Source: Colocasia esculenta (taxonomy: Eukaryota > Streptophyta > Magnoliopsida > Alismatales > Araceae). Taken from it: DNA of 64,000 nt. The DNA lies in contig CM024758.1 of NCBI GenBank assembly GCA_014218235.1, positions 99,485,698-99,549,697 of the forward strand, in the 5' to 3' direction. Within the stretch, counting starts at the first letter, position 1. Each line of letters starts with the position of its first letter. The notes below the pieces were generated by a model. It searched no databases. It was given only the letters and a program-made list of their open reading frames with translations, and was not told where the DNA came from. The translations under genes were made by a program, and so were the position numbers. Shown here one piece after another: positions 59,154-64,000 of this stretch.

Positions 59154-62100
59154 ATTCTCCCCCACTAAGAAAAATTTGTCTCCAAATTAACAGATAGAAA
59201 TTTTGTAAGGCCCTCGAATTTTGTTGTATACTTTATTACGTGTAAATAATTCATGCTTGTGTATGCATAGATGTACATATCTACATACGTATTAACTAGT
59301 TATACTTATGTGTGCATGTGTATAATTAGATTATAAATATTGCTTGAATTGCATAGTGGTAGTGTGTACATGATAGTATACATATTGCATGTAAGTATAT
59401 AGCATATGCATGGATTTTTGGCATGTTTTAAGTTCTGGCCGAAGGGCCAATTGGCGTCAACAGGGTGGACGTCCATGGTGGTAAACGTCTATATCGTTGG
59501 ACGCTAATACTTAAATAAACGGGCATGGATGTGGACGTTAATATCTCTGACCTGCATGCGTTGCAGACCCCGAAATTTTCGGGGGCAAGCAAGCCCAACC
59601 ATTGGGGAGATGTCCCCAACGGCTATCAGACATCCCATCACCCCTCCGGGATATCCCAAACCCCTTCTCCTATAAACCAAACCCCTTCTGCACCAGGAAG
59701 ACCTCTCTTGGCTCTTTTGCAAGAGGAGAGGAAACCCTACTCTAGCTGTGAGAAAACCTGAAGTTTGCATGCTTTGATCGGCAATTTGGAGCTCATCCGG
59801 CGACCTACAACGACTGGAAGCTAGCTGGAGCCTAGAGGAAGGCTTCCCCGACTCCAACCTGCTGTGGAGATCGACCAAGAACCCGGAGGAGTGGGTTTTG
59901 GAGGCTTCTTGGGACTGCCAAGGAGAGCTTCATCAACCTCTTTTATCCCTTTGAAGATTTATTTAGAGTCAAGTAACCCATAAATTCGTCCATGTATGAG
60001 TCTAGTAGGGTTTTACTATTTTTATGAGATTTTATCGTGTCCTGGATCCCCCAAATTCTATTGTTTTTGGAGCTCGGGTCTGTGTTTTTGTTCAGACCTA
60101 AACTTGACGGCAAGTTCTCTTGCCGTTAAGATCTTCAGTTGGCGGCATGCGATGAGGCCGTTAAGCTCCGTTAACGGCCAGACTGTGCCGTTAAGTTTTT
60201 CAGGACAGAACAGTGAGCTGTTCTCCCTTCTATATGATTAATTTCCGAAGTGTTTTCGCATGAGATATAATGTAATCGTATATGTTATGTAAAATAGACA
60301 ATGTGATATGTGTGGAATTTTTTGCTTTTCGGTTAATGGCATGAATTGTTAGACTTATTGAAATACATGTTTGGAAATTGGATTATGCATGTTCACCTAC
60401 TGTCTACATGATCCCTGAGGAATGGAATGCCCTAAATTTTTCTAAACGTGTATATACGTATCAGTCCATGCTGTAATTTTGAGAATTTTTCCATGATTGT
60501 GGGATTTACTGTAATTCTGTTTTGGGAATAGAAGACATGCGTAGGATTTGTAAAGTTTACAGTAAAATGTGTGTTATGCAATAAATATGGAGAAAATTCC
60601 TGTGATGATGTGTATGTTAGGTTCAGGGCTGTGAACTGTCAAAATGGATATTCATGTTATGTTCCATGATAAATTGAATTATGAATGACATGAACTGAAT
60701 GTTTTAATTTCTGTAAATGTAATGTGACTCAGAAAAATCTAGAAATTTGTATGTGAGGTCATGAACCTGCAATTAGTGTGTGGTTAAAATTTCATGATAT
60801 TTGGGTAACTGTAAAGTGTATTATGAAATTTCCATGTGAAATATGTGATAAATGCATTCTATCATGAATATGATTTGATGATGTGTTTGCCAACCTGATT
60901 AATGCGAGCTACTGAATGTTTGATTTCTGTCAACAGTAGTATCATGATTAGAAAAATAGAGCCATGTGTATAAGTGAGAGAATGTAAAGACATGTGTAAT
61001 ATGTGTGTTAAAATCGGAATGTGTAATGTGTAAGACTGTGCCATGTGTGACACTGCTTCCATAGAGGGCCGTGGAACCGTACCATGGAAAAGTCCCCATG
61101 GGAAGGTTCAATGTGTTAAGATCCTAAAGGCATAGGATGAAATCCTGGAGGTGGACAAGTACCACTGGTTAGGGTGGAGACTTGTTCTCCCGGTCTGCGC
61201 AGTCCAAGAGTGGTCACTGTATTGCCTAGGTGACGTCTATGTGTATGTGTTATGTGATGTGTCCTTCTAGTGGTGGTTTGGATTATGTGTCACGGCACTA
61301 AATTGTGAAATGTGAATGTGACTATGTGTAAATTGTGTAGTGTGAATATGTGAATGTGCAATGTGTAAAAAGAGAACTATGTGAATGAGTGATTGTGCAA
61401 ACATGTGAAACCAATAAGTTAGATCGTGAAATTGTGATCCATGATACATTAATGTGAAATTATGTTATAACAACAACCTAGTTGTGTTTATAAGAATGTT
61501 TTATATGTGTAAAAATGCGTAGAGTCCATACTAGGAACAATTCTGGCTTATGTGTAAACGTTTCCATGTTTAAGTGCTATCACGTTGTAGTTTAATCGAG
61601 AATGTAGCTCTCATGTGATAGGATGTGAATTGCTAAATCCATGTCAAAACAGAAACCTTAAAGTGTATAAAATGATAATGTGCATGTGTAAGAATGTGTA
61701 GAAACCATGATAGAAATGTTTCTTTTTATGCATGCAAGAATCCTATGTTGGTTGCTTCCATGTTATAGCCTCATTTGAAATGTAGCTTTCATGTGATTAC
61801 ATGAGTAAAAAGCATGTGATAGGATATTTATTTTGGAATGTCTTAAACCATGTACAATGTGTTACAATTTTGTAGAATTGTCATGATATGTTGTCTCTTA
61901 TAAATGTTCAAGCATGTTATATGTTTTACTTTGTGAATTGGAAGGAACAACTATTGTGATATATGCATGTATGATTGTGTGTTGTTATTTGCTGAGTCTT
62001 TAGACTCATTCTTTGCTTCGGCATACAGGTTTAGTAGGTGATACACCTTTGGAGGAGACCGTGGAGAGTGACTCCGAGCGCGGGGAGTAGCTCGGCGGAG

Positions 62101-62563
62101 TTGTAGTTGTGACATTTTGACTTCCATCGTATGTAAATTGAGGCATTGTAATAGAAACACTATGTATTTGTGGACAACTACGTATTTGAATTTAGTACTT
62201 CATTATGTGGACTTTATTTCTTTTAATTGTCATGGGATCATGTATGTTAAATGTGGATGATGAAATGAAATGAAAGACCTTGTTCTTTTACTTCCGCTAC
62301 TCTGTATCTATATTTGTGTGTATCTCAATCATGTGATAGCGTTTGGTAAATGCCCCACTATGATACGTTCACTATACTGACGTGGGTTGGTAAACCGTAC
62401 CGGTATAATAAGGGTCGTCACAAATTTAACAATAAGATACTGACCTGTAAACAATTCTGGATACTGGTTTTGATAGCATCTTCTAATTCCCATGTTGCTT
62501 CTTCTTGTCCTCGCCTATTCCATTGATCTTCAATAATGGAACTCCCTTATTCCGTATTGCTTA
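59154..62563 (-). pseudogene. 3' end of Del/Tekay polyprotein: integrase tail with chromodomain
   Basis: Minus strand, 62550-62428 then 59198-59154 across the solo LTR. With two frame changes it reads KGVPLLKI, QWNRRGQEEATWELEDAIKT and YPELF, followed by LETNF and the polypurine tract. The EEATWE and YP.LF pieces are the hallmark of the Tekay/Del integrase C-terminal chromodomain. Pol continues upstream beyond the window or past the insertion at 62564. A solo LTR (59204-62422) lies inside. Confidence 0.7.
59204..62422 (+). mobile_element. Solo LTR of a Del/Tekay-type Ty3 element
   Basis: 3219 bp, starts TGTAAGGCCCTCG and ends GGGTCGTCACA, perfect 5-bp duplication AATTT (59199-59203, 62423-62427). 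No gag-pol sequence inside. Contains GCTGAGTCTTTAGACTCA (about 61990-62010), a motif style seen in Del LTRs, and arrays of GCCGTTAACGG-type words near 60110-60200 and of ACGTCC/GGACGT words near 59450-59540. The lineage rests on resemblance only. Confidence 0.82.
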
Positions 62564-64000
62564 TGTTAGGATCGAATGGTGGATGGATCAGATCTAGAAG
62601 GGGGGGGGGGGGGGGGGGTTGAATAGATCTAACACCAATAATGCGGAAGCTCAAGCAATTCAAAATTACTTCGAATCAGAGATCAATTCACCAAAGAATT
62701 TACTGATCTGAAGTGTGATTAGAGTGTGTGAGCAAATCAATTAGTAGTGTGAGCGAAAACCCTATGCATGCATCTAGCGAGATACAAAGGCAAACCACAA
62801 TTCAAACCACTACACAGAGGATTTTTAGGTGGTTCGAAAATCACCTCCAATGACTCCTACGTCCACTCCTCACACAGTGAGGCCACACTACTCAAAACCT
62901 TGAGTACAACTCACACTGAGCACGACGACTCCAAACACCCTTGAGCACGACGACTCAAGAAACAACCGGAGCACGACGACTCCAAACCCTTTGAGTACAA
63001 TGACTCAAAGAAAAACCCGGAGATAGATATGACGATCTACTCCACAAACCACTTATATTACGACGACTCACAAGCACTTGAGCACAACGGCTCAAAACGG
63101 AGCACTACGACTCCAAACCTTTGGACCACGAAAGATCCAAGTTCTGCTAGAACAGCTCAATTAGAGAATAGATCCTCTAGCCTGATATATCTCAATACAA
63201 TGATAAAAATAGAACAAACAAAATTAAGTGATCTGTGTAGAACACATACACAGATCACACAATGAAAACCTGGATGAACACTCCAAGAAAATAAATGAAA
63301 TAGATGTGACTTGGATGTTCCTTGATGAAGAAGACTTGCAGAAGCTTGGATTGAAGATGCTTGAAGGAATTCGTTGGAGATCTTCTTCAATCCACGATGC
63401 TCTGCTTCACTGGCATCCGGATTGCCAGTTCTTCTTCTTCCTTTGCTTCTCTTCTGCTCCTCAATCTGATGGCGCTGCTCTGCTCCCTTTATGGATGCAG
63501 ATACTTTATCCTCTCTCTCTTCTCTTCTCTTCTTCTTCACGTTCTCCTTCCAAACAGCACTGCTCTGTTCCCCTTTTCCTTCCTGCAGTTGCCACACCCT
63601 TTTCTGGAGATGTCTGGTCTCTCTCCTAGTGGGGATCCTTGGAGTACAGAAAACATGGGTATTTATAGCCCCATATGTCCATAAGAAGCCTTGGAGTACG
63701 TGGGCACAAAACCCTAGGTCAAATCCCCTAATTCCCAAGCAGCCACGTGTCCAGACAAAATCATGATTTTGAGTTTCAGCCGGAGTGTGTCGACACTACT
63801 TCAGAGTGTGTCGACACACTGTCCCAAACTGGCAGAATTGGTTCTCTGGGAAGGGTCACTAGTGTCAACACTACTTCAGACAGTGTCGACACACTGTCCC
63901 ATTTTGCAAAACTGTTCTTCTGGGACTGAGACTAGTGTCGACACACTTGATCCTGTGTCGACACCACTTGACTATTTCTTCTTCATTTTGCCTTAGGGTT
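62564..64000 (-). mobile_element. LTR of a second SIRE-like Copia element, truncated by the window end
   Basis: Begins TGTTAGGATCG, with a G run and TTGAATAG at 62601-62626 and a GGTGGTTCGAAAATCACC..CCTACGT block at 62830-62870, the same features as the LTR at 21495 in the same orientation. 62880-63125 holds short ACGACGACTC repeats. 63655-63690 has TATTTATAGCCCC. An array of GTGTCGACAC words fills 63785-63965. The 193-codon minus-strand ORF here is not convincing as a gene. Confidence 0.7.
63785..63970. repeat. Array of GTGTCGACAC palindromes in the Copia LTR
   Basis: Seven copies of (A/G)GTGT(C/-)(G/A)ACAC in about 180 bp, in two near-identical 90-bp blocks with ACTACTTCAGA and ACTGTCCCA spacers. 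Confidence 0.8.

Noticed and set aside
63157..63738. 193-codon minus-strand ORF, the second longest in the window
   Set aside because: Sits wholly inside a Copia LTR with no recognised motif; the homologous LTR at 21495 has no corresponding ORF.

Overview
The window is nuclear DNA from a flowering plant with a repeat-rich genome. The only host gene I can support is an ARL8-type small GTPase. Nearly all the rest is nested transposable elements of plant lineages: LINE, Ty3/Del-Tekay, Ty1/SIRE-like, Helitron and hAT. I cannot name the species; nothing here is prokaryotic or organellar.

Layout. 1-4300: decayed LINE on the minus strand (YADD reverse transcriptase) carrying three later insertions. 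4300-6056: a tandem duplication and a TA-rich tract. 6061-17300: a probable large solo LTR (TSD TGCAT) that received a complete 4.9 kb hAT transposon (8401-13327), a 2.8 kb non-autonomous hAT (13722-16483, itself holding another at 14467-15880) and two small ones. 17433-30955: a head-to-head inverted duplication of a Helitron 3' half (PIF1 helicase plus RPA-like gene on each arm), with a SIRE-like Copia element (21495-26744, TSD AAAAG) in one arm. 30955-33134: LINE fragments and gene-flanking DNA.

33135-53744: ARL8 exons 2-6. All five GTPase motifs are intact, although intron 4 is 19.8 kb. That intron holds two hAT-type elements, a 15.3 kb gag-only Ty3 element (37771-53074) whose 3' LTR is split by a second full-size hAT (46482-52123), and a further non-autonomous hAT inside that one. 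53745-57976: gene-flanking DNA with MITEs. 57977-64000: 3' end of a minus-strand Del/Tekay element (chromodomain, polypurine tract, LTR) split by a 3.2 kb solo LTR (TSD AATTT) and cut by the LTR of a SIRE-like element that runs off the window.

Main observation. At least eleven hAT-type elements with 8-bp target duplications share a short terminus (CAAGG/CATGG or TAGGG). The next 50-300 bp at each end is an array of one short word. The word differs between elements but is the same at both ends of any one element. Five elements keep the same AT-rich ~430-bp core, singly or as a hairpin, behind different end words. Several large LTRs likewise carry arrays of one palindromic word each. Second, the Helitron palindrome has its symmetry centre inside the helicase coding sequence.
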